Source: Raineyella sp. W15-4 (GTDB taxonomy: Bacteria; Actinomycetota; Actinomycetes; Propionibacteriales; Propionibacteriaceae). From it: DNA of 64,000 nucleotides. Positions 1-11,024 of the stretch are shown here, piece by piece. Under the pieces are notes generated by a model. The model was not told the origin of the DNA, did not search any database, and saw nothing but the letters and a program-made list of their open reading frames with translations. The DNA lies in assembly GCF_033170155.1 (NCBI RefSeq), contig NZ_CP137079.1:2356001-2420000 (forward strand), written 5' to 3'. The position numbers and the translations under genes were made by a program. The first letter of the stretch is position 1. Each line of letters starts with the position of its first letter.

Positions 1-339
1 GGTGATCGCGTTGAGCACCACGGCGAGGCCCGCCAGGCCGACGATCCCCCAGGACGCGACGGGCAGGGCCGCGGCCGGCAGCGGCGCCCACACCCGCCAG
101 CCGGCCCGGCGCAGCACGACCAGGCCGACGAGCGGCCAGACGATCGCCGCGACGGCACTGGAGACCCGCAGTTCACGAGGGAGCTCGGCGACGGCACCAC
201 CGTAGGCCGCCTGCCCCCACGGTGCGCCCAGCGCGAGCGCGAGCTGGAAGACCGCGGTCACGCCGGTCACCCCAGCCGCCACCACGGCGGCGCTGCGCAC
301 GGTCGGCGCCCCGGCCGGCCATGCCCGTACGGTCATCAT
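1..339 (-). CDS. Small integral membrane protein, unknown function (3' end outside window)
   Basis: The frame is open from an ATG at 339 to the window edge, giving 113 codons, so the C-terminus is missing. The visible part has at least three hydrophobic stretches (about residues 14-32, 53-70 and 81-105) separated by short charged loops, so it is an inner-membrane protein. Its start overlaps the stop of the upstream MarR gene in an ATGA junction (336-339), which implies translational coupling and shared regulation. I do not recognise a catalytic or transport motif. Being co-transcribed with a MarR regulator, it may be the regulator's target, but that is inference. Confidence 0.6.
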   Translation of the reverse strand, partial: MMTVRAWPAGAPTVRSAAVVAAGVTGVTAVFQLALALGAPWGQAAYGGAVAELPRELRVSSAVAAIVWPLVGLVVLRRAGWRVWAPLPAAALPVASWGIVGLAGLAVVLNAIT

Positions 340-800
340 CCGTTCCCTTCACGCGTCCGGGCCAGGTGGGCCCGGGCATTGTCGATCAACGTGTCCAGTT
401 CCCGCTCCAGGGCGGCGACGTCGACACCCCGGTCGATGCCGTCGTCGTACGACTCCAACCCCTGCCAGGCAGTCGCCAGCAGCACGGCGCCCGCCTCGGT
501 CAACGAGACCTGCACCGCGCGGGCGTCCTGGCCGCTCGGGGCCACCCGGACCAGGCCCCGTCCGGTCAGCGCGGTGATCCGCTGGGTGATCGAAGCCCGG
601 GAGACGTCGAGGTTGTCGGCGATCTCGCGCTGGTTCGGGTGATCGAGGACCCCCACCATCAGCAGCACCACGAGCAGCGAGTAGCTGATGTCGTGATGCG
701 TTCGCAGGTAGTGGTCGGCGGCCTTGTCGACCAGCACCGTGGCCTGGTGCAGTTTGAAGGCGAGGCTGTCGGAGATGGGGCTGCTGGGTTCGTCCGTCAT
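336..800 (-). CDS. MarR-family transcriptional regulator
   Basis: The 154-residue product has the usual MarR length. The winged helix-turn-helix lies around residues 45-105, with the recognition segment REIADNLDVSRASITQRI followed by a wing containing RVAPSGQDAR. Long helices at both ends would form the dimer interface. The ATG abuts a perfect inverted repeat (799-822), the expected place for autorepression. A small membrane protein gene follows with an ATGA overlap, and a hydrolase gene diverges on the other side. The ligand cannot be read from the sequence; many MarR proteins respond to phenolic or oxidising compounds. Confidence 0.88.
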   Translation of the reverse strand: MTDEPSSPISDSLAFKLHQATVLVDKAADHYLRTHHDISYSLLVVLLMVGVLDHPNQREIADNLDVSRASITQRITALTGRGLVRVAPSGQDARAVQVSLTEAGAVLLATAWQGLESYDDGIDRGVDVAALERELDTLIDNARAHLARTREGNG

Positions 801-822
801 ACTGTTAAGTAGTTAACAGTAT
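799..822. promoter_or_regulatory. Probable MarR operator
   Basis: Perfect inverted repeat with 10-bp arms ATACTGTTAA and TTAACAGTAT around a GTAG spacer. It overlaps the first two bases of the MarR start codon, so a bound repressor would block its own gene. Confidence 0.75.
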
Positions 823-1047
823 GGCCTGCGGTGGTGTCAACCCCGTCCGGAGCCCCTGCCGGTCTCCACGCCCCGCCGACAGATCCCCTACCTCCGCCTC
901 ACATCCTTCTCGTCCCAGGGCATGACGTCGGGCACAGACAACCCGACACAATTGGAGGTGTCGGCGACAGAAACGCCGGTCAGCGGGCTCGACCGTTCCG
1001 GTTCCGACGGCGACGGCCCGCGTCGGATCTCGGCTCCGGGAGGACGG

Positions 1048-2307
1048 ATGGCGCTCGGATATCTCTTCGGTGCCCTGCCATGGGCAGTGGTGGGCCTGCT
1101 GCTCCTGTGGGCTCCGCGCCGGCCCCGGCCGCTCGCCGGGGCGGTGTTCCTGCTGAGCGTCGTCCTCGGAGAGTGGCCGGCATTCCCGCTGGGCTACCTC
1201 GCCGTGATGACCTGGGGACAGTGGCGCGACGAGTGGGTGCCCGGCGCCTGGCCGGGACTGGTCGTCACCGCGATCGGCGCCGCGGCCTTCCTCACGATCG
1301 CCGTCCGGAGCCAGTGGGCACCGGTCACGGTGATCCGAGCCCTGGACGCGGGCCTGGGGCCGGGGTGGGAGTCCCGGCTCGACCCCGCGGCGCGGGAACG
1401 CTGGCAGGACTACGCCCACCCGGGCCCGTGGCCCGGCCCCGATGCGGGGCGGCGGCTGCGGCTGTTCCTGCTGCCGTTCTGGCTGCTCAGTCCCCGGATC
1501 GAGCGCCTCCCCGACGTCCCGTACGGCATCGACGATCGGCGGCAACACCTGGACCTCTACCGCTCCCGCGACCAGGGCGCCGGAGCGTCCGTCCTGGTGT
1601 ACTTCCACGGCGGTGGCTACACCGGCGGCTCGAAGCGGTGGGAGTCGCGGTGGCTGCTGCAGCAGTTCGCCCGACGGGGGTGGCTGGTGATCAGCGCCGA
1701 CTACCGGGTCCGCCCGCGCTTCGGCATGGCCGACCACCTCGCCGACGCGAAGCGAGTGATCGCCTGGGCCCACGAGCACGCCGCCGAGCACGGGGGTGAC
1801 CCGCGCCGGCTGTTCGTCGCAGGATCCTCGGCCGGAGCCCACCTGACCGCGATCTGCGCCCAGACCCCGAACGACCCGGCCCTCCAGCCCGGCTTCGAGG
1901 ACGCCGACACGACCGTCGCCGGCGCGATCGGACTCTACGGCTACTACGGAGACCATGACGGTGACGGAGACCATGACGGCGACTCCCGGCTCGGCCCCGT
2001 GCCGTCCTCCCCACTGCGCGTCGCACCCGGGGCGGGGACCCCGCCGTTCCTCATCGTCCATGGTGACGACGACACCGCCACGCCGGTCGAGGGCGCTCGC
2101 GCGCTCACCCGGCACCTGCGCGCCGCGCACGTCCCCGTGGCGTACGTCGAACTGCCGGGCGCCAATCACGCCTTCGACGTGCTGCGCTCCGTACGCTTCG
2201 ATGCGGTGGTGGCCGGAGCGGACGCCTTCACCGCCTGGGTGCTGGGCAGCGCGGACCCGGGGGCGAACCGCCGGACCGGCTCTGCGCGACGGGGCCGGCC
2301 GGACTGA
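1048..2307 (+). CDS. Alpha/beta-hydrolase (esterase/lipase type) with N-terminal membrane segments
   Basis: From the ATG at 1048 (preceded by GGGAGGA) the product is 419 residues; the same frame also allows an ATG at 922. About the first 90 residues contain three hydrophobic segments, so the protein is probably membrane anchored with an outward or inward soluble hydrolase domain. The domain carries the HGGG oxyanion motif of hormone-sensitive-lipase-like (fold-3) enzymes near residue 187, a GSSAG nucleophile elbow near 260, an aspartate in HGDDDTATP near 341 and a histidine in GANHAFD near 374, so the catalytic triad is complete. An 18-bp tandem duplication adds a GDHDGD repeat between nucleophile and acid. 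Substrate unknown; carboxylester hydrolysis is the family activity. Confidence 0.85.
   Translation: MALGYLFGALPWAVVGLLLLWAPRRPRPLAGAVFLLSVVLGEWPAFPLGYLAVMTWGQWRDEWVPGAWPGLVVTAIGAAAFLTIAVRSQWAPVTVIRALDAGLGPGWESRLDPAARERWQDYAHPGPWPGPDAGRRLRLFLLPFWLLSPRIERLPDVPYGIDDRRQHLDLYRSRDQGAGASVLVYFHGGGYTGGSKRWESRWLLQQFARRGWLVISADYRVRPRFGMADHLADAKRVIAWAHEHAAEHGGDPRRLFVAGSSAGAHLTAICAQTPNDPALQPGFEDADTTVAGAIGLYGYYGDHDGDGDHDGDSRLGPVPSSPLRVAPGAGTPPFLIVHGDDDTATPVEGARALTRHLRAAHVPVAYVELPGANHAFDVLRSVRFDAVVAGADAFTAWVLGSADPGANRRTGSARRGRPD
1948..1983 (+). repeat. 18-bp tandem duplication inside the hydrolase gene
   Basis: Two adjacent 18-bp units (1948-1965 and 1966-1983) differ at one base and encode two successive GDHDGD hexapeptides in an insertion loop. 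The frame is kept. Confidence 0.85.
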
Positions 2308-2348
2308 CCACCCGCCGTGGCAGCGGACTGCCGATGACGATCAGCCGG

Positions 2349-3020
2349 TCACGCGGGGGTGACGACGGAACCCTCGGCCGGGATCCCACTGTCGTGCTCG
2401 ACGACCCGACCACCCCACGCCGGCCATTCCCGGAAATCCGCGAAGAGCAGCGGCACGCCCCGGGCCAGCCTGAGGTCGAGGGCGTCCATCACCTGCAGAT
2501 GCAGGTGCGGCTGGGTGGAGTTGCCGGAGTTGCCGCACTGCCCCAGCGGCGCACCGGCCACCACCTCATCGCCCGGGCGTACCGTCAGCGAGCCGGCCCG
2601 CAGGTGGACCAGTGCGACGTACGTCCCGCTGTCCGGCTCGTGCAGGATGATGTGGTTGCCGGCGATCGCGTCGATCCCTTGGCCGACCCGGCGGGCCTGA
2701 CCGAGGGCGTACGGGAGCAGCGCCAGTTGGGAGCGTCGGGCGGCGTGATCGGGCTCTCCGTCGTGTACGACCACCACCCGTCCGGCGATCGGGGCCAGGA
2801 TCGGACGACCGAAGCCGACGAACCGCTCGGGCGGCTCGGTGGCGAGGATGGTCCGCCAGTCGCGGGTCCGGGCCGTACGGTCCGCCTCGTCGACCGCGAC
2901 GAAGTCGATCGCATGACTCTCGCCGAACAGCTCACTGCCGTGACTGGGGACACGGCGGGCCGGGCTGTTGAGCGCCCGCCATCGTCCGGTGAACGGCAGC
3001 CGCAACGTGACACTGTTCAC
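2349..3020 (-). CDS. M23-family (LytM-type) peptidase domain protein
   Basis: The 223-residue product has the M23 zinc-peptidase layout: a first histidine and aspartate in SHAIDFVAVD (about residues 33-42) and the C-terminal HLHLQV motif carrying the HxH ligands, preceded by GNSGNSTQPH. M23 enzymes cut peptidoglycan cross-links. No signal peptide is visible, so this may be a cytosolic member of unknown substrate. I chose GTG 3020 because a TAGGCT -10 box lies seven bases upstream (leaderless pattern) and homology-like sequence begins here; the frame stays open to a GTG at 3086. It converges with the hydrolase gene and diverges from furA. Confidence 0.8.
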   Translation of the reverse strand: MNSVTLRLPFTGRWRALNSPARRVPSHGSELFGESHAIDFVAVDEADRTARTRDWRTILATEPPERFVGFGRPILAPIAGRVVVVHDGEPDHAARRSQLALLPYALGQARRVGQGIDAIAGNHIILHEPDSGTYVALVHLRAGSLTVRPGDEVVAGAPLGQCGNSGNSTQPHLHLQVMDALDLRLARGVPLLFADFREWPAWGGRVVEHDSGIPAEGSVVTPA

Positions 3021-3027
3021 GTCGGCC

Positions 3028-3033
3028 AGCCTA
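3028..3033 (-). promoter_or_regulatory. Leaderless -10 box (M23 peptidase gene)
   Basis: TAGGCT on the minus strand, seven bases before GTG 3020; no ribosome binding site is present. Confidence 0.5.
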
Positions 3034-3092
3034 ATCAGCGATGGACGGTGGCGGAATCGGTCGGGCTCCGGGGGACCGGAACGCACGACTGA

Positions 3093-5939
<2,847 letters not shown>

Positions 5940-5986
5940 TTCCACCCCGAACGGTTCACCCACCGAGCGCGTTCCACCACCTGCAG

Positions 5987-6038
5987 GCCTCGCCCGCGCC
6001 TTTGTGCTGGTAGTCAGCCACAATCGCGCGGGTGAGGC
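5987..6038. terminator. Long hairpin between katG and vapC (likely bidirectional terminator)
   Basis: Arms GCCTCGCCCGCGC (5987-5999) and GCGCGGGTGAGGC (6026-6038) pair with one wobble; the 26-nt loop can form an inner TTGTG/CACAA stem. It separates two convergent genes. No T-run is present. Its architecture resembles the repeats at 55502 and 56690. Confidence 0.6.
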
Positions 6039-6071
6039 GCACCTGGAGCAGGGCGAGGCGGACCGGCCCTG

Positions 6072-6500
6072 CTATCGAGCCCCCGGGTGGACCCAGGTCA
6101 CGCCGTCGAACCGGGCGAAGTCGCTGTCGTACGACACCAGGTCCACGCCGTGCTCGATCGCCAGCGCCGCCAGGTGAGCGTCCGTCACCAGGTTGCCGCG
6201 CAGGTCTCCCTCGGTCAGCAACCGGCCGAGGATCTCCCCGTGTCGGGCTCCCGCGCTCGGTACCCAGGCCTGGTCAGCCGCCAGCCAGTCGGTCACGTAT
6301 CCCCAGGCCGCGGCCGCGTCGAGTGGTCGGGCGGTGACCCGTGGGTGGGTGATGATCCGCTGGAAGGCGACCAGCGAGATCCACGGGAGCCCGACTCTGG
6401 TGGCACCATTCAGCGCGCCCTCCAGCCAATCCCGCGCCTCGGCGTGAAAGCGACTGTCGGCGTCGACCGCATACAGGAGCACATTCGCGTCGACGATCAC
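6072..6500 (-). CDS. vapC: VapC-family PIN-domain ribonuclease toxin
   Basis: The 142-residue product begins MIVDANVLLYAVD, the first acidic site of PIN domains, and carries the downstream conserved acidic residues in VTDAHLAALA and DSDFARF that complete the Mg-binding pocket. PIN toxins cut specific RNAs, typically tRNA or rRNA. The start overlaps the VapB stop in an ATGA junction, so the pair is translationally coupled. It ends close to the katG-side hairpin. The target RNA cannot be deduced from the sequence. Confidence 0.92.
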   Translation of the reverse strand: MIVDANVLLYAVDADSRFHAEARDWLEGALNGATRVGLPWISLVAFQRIITHPRVTARPLDAAAAWGYVTDWLAADQAWVPSAGARHGEILGRLLTEGDLRGNLVTDAHLAALAIEHGVDLVSYDSDFARFDGVTWVHPGAR

Positions 6501-6727
6501 GCGTCGTCCTCGTCCAGAAGGTCGAGCACCTCGGCAATATTGGAGACATCGACGCGAAGACCCACATGGGCGGTCCGCTGAGTGAACGTCTTCCGCCGCG
6601 TGCCGGCCCGCTCCATGCCGGCCCGGGCCAACTGGTTCACCGCCTCGGCAAGGCCGAGGTGGCGCTCGCGGCGCAGCCGCTCGACGGCAGCGGCGACGTC
6701 GTCATCGAGTCTGATCGTCGTACGCAT
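6497..6727 (-). CDS. vapB: VapB-type ribbon-helix-helix antitoxin
   Basis: A 76-residue protein starting MRTTIRLDDDVAAAVERL, the beta-strand and first helix of a ribbon-helix-helix DNA-binding fold, with a C-terminal tail (about residues 45-76) likely to wrap around and inhibit the PIN toxin encoded next. A TAGAGT -10 box lies six bases before the ATG, so the mRNA is probably leaderless. Inverted repeats upstream (6740-6749 and 6760-6774) are candidate sites for autorepression by the VapBC complex. Confidence 0.9.
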   Translation of the reverse strand: MRTTIRLDDDVAAAVERLRRERHLGLAEAVNQLARAGMERAGTRRKTFTQRTAHVGLRVDVSNIAEVLDLLDEDDA

Positions 6728-6733
6728 GGCGCA

Positions 6734-6739
6734 ACTCTA
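6734..6739 (-). promoter_or_regulatory. Leaderless -10 box (vapBC)
   Basis: TAGAGT on the minus strand, six bases before the vapB ATG. Confidence 0.55.
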
Positions 6740-6774
6740 CATCGTGATGCGCTGACTACGGCATCACTGATGCC
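6740..6774. promoter_or_regulatory. Candidate VapBC operator repeats
   Basis: Two dyads sharing CATC/GATG half-sites: CATCGTGATG (6740-6749) and GGCATCACTGATGCC (6760-6774, 6-bp arms). They lie just upstream of the vapB -10 box. Confidence 0.5.
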
Positions 6775-6898
6775 GCGCGCGGGACCCGGTAACACGCCGC
6801 CGGCGTCCGGGCCCCCACCCCGGACGACCGGAACGCACCGCAGGCGTATGATTCTGATTTGTCAGTACAAATCGTCGGAGCTGCTTCGGAGAAGACCC

Positions 6899-7825
6899 AT
6901 GATCTGGTTGGCCGTGATGCTTGTCGCGGCGCTCATCGCGCTCGACAAGTCCCTCCTGCCCGGGGCCGCGATCCTCGGGATCGGCGCCCTCGCGAACATC
7001 ATTCCCGCCAAGGAGGCCACCGGTGTCACCCTCGCCCTGATCATCATCGCCGACTGGACGGCGATCTGGGCGTTCCGGAAGAACGTCGACCGGAAGACGC
7101 TGCGCCGTCTGCTGCCGAACGTCGTCGTCGGGGTGGTCCTCGGTGCCGGCTTCCTCTTCGTCGCCGACGACACGGTGACCCGACGGGTGATCGGTGCCAT
7201 CATCCTCGTCTTCGTCACCTGGAACGTCGCCCCGATGATCCGCCGCTACCTGCGGGAACGGACGAACGCCCGTACGGCCGCCGAGAACACCATCGCTGAC
7301 AACACGGTCGCCGATCGTACGGACGGCGCCGACGCGGCCGGTCCGGACACCGGCGTCGCGACGGAGTACCTTACGGCGGCCGACAGCCCGTCCGGCACCG
7401 CGTCCACCGAGGTCGTGTCGGTCCCACCCACCGAGGTCACGCCCACCGAGACCGCCCTACCGGCCGCGGGGCCGCGGCGCACGAAGGGCATCCTCTTCGG
7501 GACCCTGGCCGGGTTCACCACCATGGTCGCCAACGCCGGCGGGCCGGTCACCTCGATGTACTTCATGACCGAGGGGTTCTCCGTCCGCCTCTTCCTCGGC
7601 ACCACGGCCTGGTTCTACCTGATCATCAACCTGGTCAAACTGCCCTTCTCACTCGGTCTCGGCATGATCACCACCAGTTGGCTGCCGATGATCGCCGCCT
7701 CGATCCCGGTGATCATCGCCACCGTCGCCGTCGGGCGATGGGCCTCGGGACGGATCAACCGCTCCGTCTTCAACGTCCTGATCGTGATCCTCACCCTGGT
7801 GACCGGGGTGATGCTGCTCGTCTAG
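6899..7825 (+). CDS. TauE/SafE-family (sulfite exporter-like) membrane permease
   Basis: The 308-residue protein has two hydrophobic halves, each of about four membrane helices, with the paired small-residue motifs typical of the family (LGIGALANIIPAKEATGVTL in the first half and GTLAGFTTMVANAGGPVTS in the second). The family moves sulfonates, sulfite or other small organic anions. The halves are separated by an unusually long hydrophilic loop (about residues 120-200), rich in Thr, Ala and Asp, that looks unstructured. The ATG at 6899 has GGAG eight bases upstream. It stands alone and converges with a TetR gene; the transported ion is unknown. Confidence 0.85.
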   Translation: MIWLAVMLVAALIALDKSLLPGAAILGIGALANIIPAKEATGVTLALIIIADWTAIWAFRKNVDRKTLRRLLPNVVVGVVLGAGFLFVADDTVTRRVIGAIILVFVTWNVAPMIRRYLRERTNARTAAENTIADNTVADRTDGADAAGPDTGVATEYLTAADSPSGTASTEVVSVPPTEVTPTETALPAAGPRRTKGILFGTLAGFTTMVANAGGPVTSMYFMTEGFSVRLFLGTTAWFYLIINLVKLPFSLGLGMITTSWLPMIAASIPVIIATVAVGRWASGRINRSVFNVLIVILTLVTGVMLLV

Positions 7826-7857
7826 GTCGTCCGGTCGGGATCGGGCCCCGCTGAGCC

Positions 7858-8433
7858 TCAGCCGCCGAGGCGTCCCACCTCGCGGTCGAGCAGAGCCAGC
7901 GCCTCCCCGGTCTCTACAGCACCGACCAGGACGGCCTGGGTGATGCCGTGACTCAGCGCGATCAGCCGCACCGCATCGGATCGTGCCACGGCCGGGTCTC
8001 GGTCGCCGGGCAGGGCGATGACCAGCTCGGTGGCGGCGTCGAACCCGCCGGACAGGGCCTCGCGGACGATCGCCCCGATCTCCGGATCGGCCGTGGAGGC
8101 AGCCACGTACGTGTACCAGACAGCCGCGCCACGGCGGAAGGTCTCGGTGTCGGGGACGGGCTGGCGGACCAGGGAGGCCAGGCGGGCGGCGGCGTCCTGC
8201 CCCTGCCCGGCCGCGTACCACGCCTCCGACGACAGGGCGACGATGGTGCGCGCCCCCTCGAGCACCAGCTCCCGCATGGACCCGAAGTAGTGCTGGATCC
8301 TGCCGACCGACACCCCGGCCGCGTCGGCGACGGCCTGATAGCTCACCCCGGCGATGCCGCGCCGGTAGATCACCGACCACAGAGCCAGCACGATCTCCTG
8401 CCGACGCTGGGCGTGGTCGACGATCCTGGGCAT
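7858..8433 (-). CDS. TetR-family transcriptional regulator
   Basis: A 191-residue protein with an N-terminal TetR helix-turn-helix (residues about 10-55, containing VSYQAVADAAGVSVGRIQHYF) and an all-helical ligand domain with an acyl-type C-terminal half. It diverges from a hydrolase gene, and a palindrome between them (8460-8483) is the likely shared operator. A TACGCT box six bases before the ATG suggests a leaderless transcript, although a GGAGGT directly touches the start codon. The inducer is unknown; control of the adjacent hydrolase is an inference from position. Confidence 0.9.
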   Translation of the reverse strand: MPRIVDHAQRRQEIVLALWSVIYRRGIAGVSYQAVADAAGVSVGRIQHYFGSMRELVLEGARTIVALSSEAWYAAGQGQDAAARLASLVRQPVPDTETFRRGAAVWYTYVAASTADPEIGAIVREALSGGFDAATELVIALPGDRDPAVARSDAVRLIALSHGITQAVLVGAVETGEALALLDREVGRLGG

Positions 8434-8439
8434 ACCTCC

Positions 8440-8445
8440 AGCGTA
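8440..8445 (-). promoter_or_regulatory. Leaderless -10 box (TetR gene)
   Basis: TACGCT on the minus strand, six bases before ATG 8433. Confidence 0.5.
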
Positions 8446-8459
8446 GTGGACCCCGAAGG

Positions 8460-8483
8460 TTTACAATACGAACGTATCGCAAA
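8460..8483. promoter_or_regulatory. Probable TetR operator
   Basis: Core ATACGAACGTAT (8466-8477) has perfect 5-bp arms; symmetry extends imperfectly to TTTAC and GCAAA on either side. It lies in the TetR-hydrolase divergent region. Confidence 0.65.
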
Positions 8484-8538
8484 AGTGTGAGAGCGACCCC
8501 GTAGATCCGACCGCGGGGATCCGAGTCGCAAATAATCC

Positions 8539-8575
8539 CGACGATCCGATCCCGACGATCCCGACGATCCGACCA
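8539..8575 (+). repeat. Short direct repeats of CGACGATCC
   Basis: Three or four near-identical CGACGATCC units, partly spaced by GAT or C, lie between the TetR operator and the hydrolase start. Function unknown; possibly a second regulator site or slippage. Confidence 0.55.
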
Positions 8576-8592
8576 CTGCCCGAGGGGGACCG

Positions 8593-9612
8593 ATGGTGGA
8601 CCGCAGCACCGCTCGACACCGCACCACCGGCGTGCAGCGCCGGTGGTGGCGACGACTCGCCCTGCTGGTCCTGCTCGGCTTCGCGCTCGGCGGCGCGACC
8701 GGCGCCGTCCGGACGCTGCTCGGTCCGCCCGGGGTGGGGCACTTCCGGTCCGAGCGCGGCCGCGCCGAGTATGCCGCGGCGTATGACGAGGCGATGTCCG
8801 CCCTGCCGCCACCGACCGCTGTCCACGACGTCGCGACCCGCTGGGGCACCGTGCGGGTGTACGAGTGGGCCCCACCGGGCTCCGCGGGGCGCACCCCGGT
8901 GGTCCTGTTGCCGGGGCGCAGCTCCGGCGTACCGATGTGGCAGGTGAATCTGCCGGGCTTCGCCGCGCAGCGCCGCATCCTCGCCCTCGACGCGTTGGGC
9001 GACGCAGGCATGTCGGTGCAGGGTGTGCCGCTGGCCTCGTTCGACGACATGGCCGTCTGGATCCACGAGGTCCTCACCCGGCTTGCCCCGGACGGTGCTC
9101 ACGTGGTGGGGCACTCGTTCGGCGGGGCGACCGCGGCGGCGTACGCGCGGCAGTACCCGGACGACGTGGTGTCGCTGACCCTGCTGGAGCCGGTGTTCAC
9201 CTTCGCCCGCCCTCCGGCGGACATGATGGGGTGGGCCGTGCTCGGTTCGTTTCCCGGCCTGCCGGACCCGGTGCGGGAGCTGGCCCTGGGCAGGATCGGC
9301 GGCGGGACGTACGACCCGGACGACCCGCTGGCCCGGATGATCGCCGAGGGCTCGAAGCACTACACGGCGGCGCTGCCGACCCCGAACCCGCTCACCGAGG
9401 ACCAGGCCGCACGGTTGACCATGCCGGTGTACGTGGCGATCGCCTCGACCGACTCACTGGCCGGCGGGCGCCGCGCCGCCGACCGGGCGACCGCTGTGCT
9501 CCCCCACGGCATCGTCGAGACCTGGCCCGACACCACGCACTCCCTGCCGATGCAGGTGGCCGGCCCGCTCGAGGAGCGCCTGGAACGTCTGTGGGCCGAG
9601 CAGGAGGGATAG
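8593..9612 (+). CDS. Alpha/beta-hydrolase with N-terminal membrane anchor
   Basis: The 339-residue protein starts with a basic segment and one hydrophobic helix (about residues 20-40, LALLVLLGFALGGATGAV), so the hydrolase domain is probably tethered to the membrane, facing outside. The domain has the nucleophile motif GHSFGG near residue 177 and a terminal histidine in DTTHSLP near 316. The start ATG is preceded by GAGGGGG. It diverges from the TetR gene and is the probable target of that regulator. Substrate unknown; the closest families are lipases and haloalkane-dehalogenase-like esterases. Confidence 0.85.
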   Translation: MVDRSTARHRTTGVQRRWWRRLALLVLLGFALGGATGAVRTLLGPPGVGHFRSERGRAEYAAAYDEAMSALPPPTAVHDVATRWGTVRVYEWAPPGSAGRTPVVLLPGRSSGVPMWQVNLPGFAAQRRILALDALGDAGMSVQGVPLASFDDMAVWIHEVLTRLAPDGAHVVGHSFGGATAAAYARQYPDDVVSLTLLEPVFTFARPPADMMGWAVLGSFPGLPDPVRELALGRIGGGTYDPDDPLARMIAEGSKHYTAALPTPNPLTEDQAARLTMPVYVAIASTDSLAGGRRAADRATAVLPHGIVETWPDTTHSLPMQVAGPLEERLERLWAEQEG

Positions 9613-9671
9613 CGACCACCCGGCGACCGGTGGCGTGCCACGATGGAGGAACCTCGACAAGGAGCAACGTG

Positions 9672-9887
9672 ATGGCGAAGAAGCGTTGGCAGGATCTCAC
9701 CAAGGGACAGCAGGCGGCGATGCTGACGCTGGCCTCCGTCCAGCTCTCGCTGGCCGCGACGGCCTGGGCGGACCTGGCACGCCGCCCGGCCAACGCCGTG
9801 CGGGGCCGCAAGGGCGTCTGGGCCGCGGTGATCGCGATCAACTTCATCGGCCCGATCCTCTACTTCCTGCGCGGGCGCCGGGCCTGA
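9672..9887 (+). CDS. Small PLDc_N-type membrane protein
   Basis: A 71-residue protein, too small for a catalytic role, with a basic N-terminus, one amphipathic stretch and a hydrophobic helix ending NFIGPILYFLRGRR. That ending matches the PLDc_N (phospholipase D-nuclease N-terminal) membrane domain, here without any phospholipase domain. AAGGAG lies eight bases before the ATG. Stand-alone PLDc_N proteins are common in actinobacteria; their role is unknown. Confidence 0.75.
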   Translation: MAKKRWQDLTKGQQAAMLTLASVQLSLAATAWADLARRPANAVRGRKGVWAAVIAINFIGPILYFLRGRRA

Positions 9888-9925
9888 GCCGCTCCCTCAC
9901 GGTGCCCACCCTTGCCACCACTTGC

Positions 9926-9931
9926 TAGCCT
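9926..9931 (+). promoter_or_regulatory. Leaderless -10 box (ferredoxin-like gene)
   Basis: TAGCCT six bases before GTG 9938, with no ribosome binding site. Confidence 0.6.
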
Positions 9932-9937
9932 GATCCC

Positions 9938-10177
9938 GTGACGCGCAAGCTCTACACTGGCCGACTCGTCGATGTCTCGTTCGACGGGGAGATCTGCCAG
10001 CACGCGGCGGAATGCGTCCGCGGGATGCCGGAGGTCTTCAACACCAGGGCCCGGCCGTGGATCAATCTCGAGCCGGCCGCGACCCCGGAGGGCGCCGCCC
10101 AGCTGATCGCGGTCGTCGGCCGCTGTCCCTCGGGCGCCCTGAAGATCGAACGCGGCGCGGAGCACGCCGCGGGCTGA
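9938..10177 (+). CDS. Fer4_19-type divergent iron-sulfur (ferredoxin-like) protein
   Basis: A 79-residue protein with the pattern C20-x-H-x3-C26 near the N-terminus and C63-P at the C-terminal side. This three-cysteine plus histidine arrangement is that of the divergent mono-cluster ferredoxin domain (Fer4_19, formerly DUF1271), likely binding a 3Fe-4S or 4Fe-4S cluster and acting as an electron carrier. A TAGCCT box six bases upstream of the GTG suggests a leaderless mRNA. No obvious redox partner lies next to it. Confidence 0.8.
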   Translation: MTRKLYTGRLVDVSFDGEICQHAAECVRGMPEVFNTRARPWINLEPAATPEGAAQLIAVVGRCPSGALKIERGAEHAAG

Positions 10178-10265
10178 ACCACCGGTCGAGCCGCTCGGTC
10201 GCCCTTACCCCCCCGGTCGGCTCGATGCTCGGTGGACCGCTGCCACCGGTCGGGAGGAGAACGAC

Positions 10266-11006
10266 GTGACCGAGCCCCTCACCCTCGCCGACCGGATCGA
10301 CGCGGGCTTGCGGGCCCGCGCCCGGCCCGAGCGGGCGGTCGCCGAGAAGGCCTATCTCAAGAGCGCCCTGGAGCACTACGGCACCACGTTGCCGGCGGTC
10401 CGGACGACCGTACGCGAAGTGACCGGGCGGGATCCGCTGGACCATGACGTCCTGATCACCCTGGTCGAGGCGCTCTGGGCAGTCCCGGTCCACGAACGTC
10501 GGGCGGCCGCTGTGGAGGCGCTGGAGGCCTCCGTCGGCGTACTGCAGGCCGACGACCTCGCGCTGCTCGAGCGGCTGCTGCGAGAATCGGGCACCTGGGC
10601 GCTGGTGGACAACCTGGCGGCGTCGGTGGTCGGACCGCTCGTCGAGCGCAACCCGGCACTGGGCGTGGCCCTGGATCGCTGGGCCATCGACGACGACTTC
10701 TGGATCCGCCGCTCCGCCCTGCTGGCGCTGCTGATCCCGTTGCGCCGCGGTGACGGCGACTTCGACCGGTTCGCCCGCTACGCCGATGCCATGCTCGAGG
10801 AGAAGGAGTTCTTCATCCGCAAGGCGATCGGCTGGGTGCTCCGCGACACCGGACGCAAACGCCCGGACCTGGTGTTCGGATGGTTGCTCCCCCGCGCCGA
10901 CCGCGCGTCCGGGGTGACCGTCCGGGAGGCGGTGAAACCGCTGAGCGAGGCGCAGCGCGACGCCATCGCGGCGGTCCGGCGACGCCCCGTCCGATCGGGC
11001 AGTTGA
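10266..11006 (+). CDS. AlkD-like DNA alkylation repair protein
   Basis: The 246-residue product is almost entirely helical with HEAT-like repeats and the family segments LLRESGTWALVDNLA, WAIDDDFWIRRSALLAL and EKEFFIRKAIGWVLRD. This matches the AlkD DNA glycosylase family that excises 3- and 7-alkylated purines; the D-W-W-like aromatic and acidic surface residues appear as WALVDN and DDDFWIRR. The GTG start has GGGAGGAG upstream. The gene stands between a ferredoxin-like gene and a HAD gene on the same strand, but each of those appears to have its own promoter. Confidence 0.85.
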   Translation: MTEPLTLADRIDAGLRARARPERAVAEKAYLKSALEHYGTTLPAVRTTVREVTGRDPLDHDVLITLVEALWAVPVHERRAAAVEALEASVGVLQADDLALLERLLRESGTWALVDNLAASVVGPLVERNPALGVALDRWAIDDDFWIRRSALLALLIPLRRGDGDFDRFARYADAMLEEKEFFIRKAIGWVLRDTGRKRPDLVFGWLLPRADRASGVTVREAVKPLSEAQRDAIAAVRRRPVRSGS

Positions 11007-11012
11007 TTCGCC

Positions 11013-11018
11013 TAGCCT
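11013..11018 (+). promoter_or_regulatory. Leaderless -10 box (HAD gene)
   Basis: TAGCCT six bases before ATG 11025. Confidence 0.6.
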
Positions 11019-11024
11019 GAAGTC

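Noticed and set aside
831-1799. Long plus-strand frame overlapping the first hydrolase gene
   Set aside because: Arginine/proline-rich shadow of the hydrolase frame; no recognisable motif, and the true frame has a full catalytic triad.
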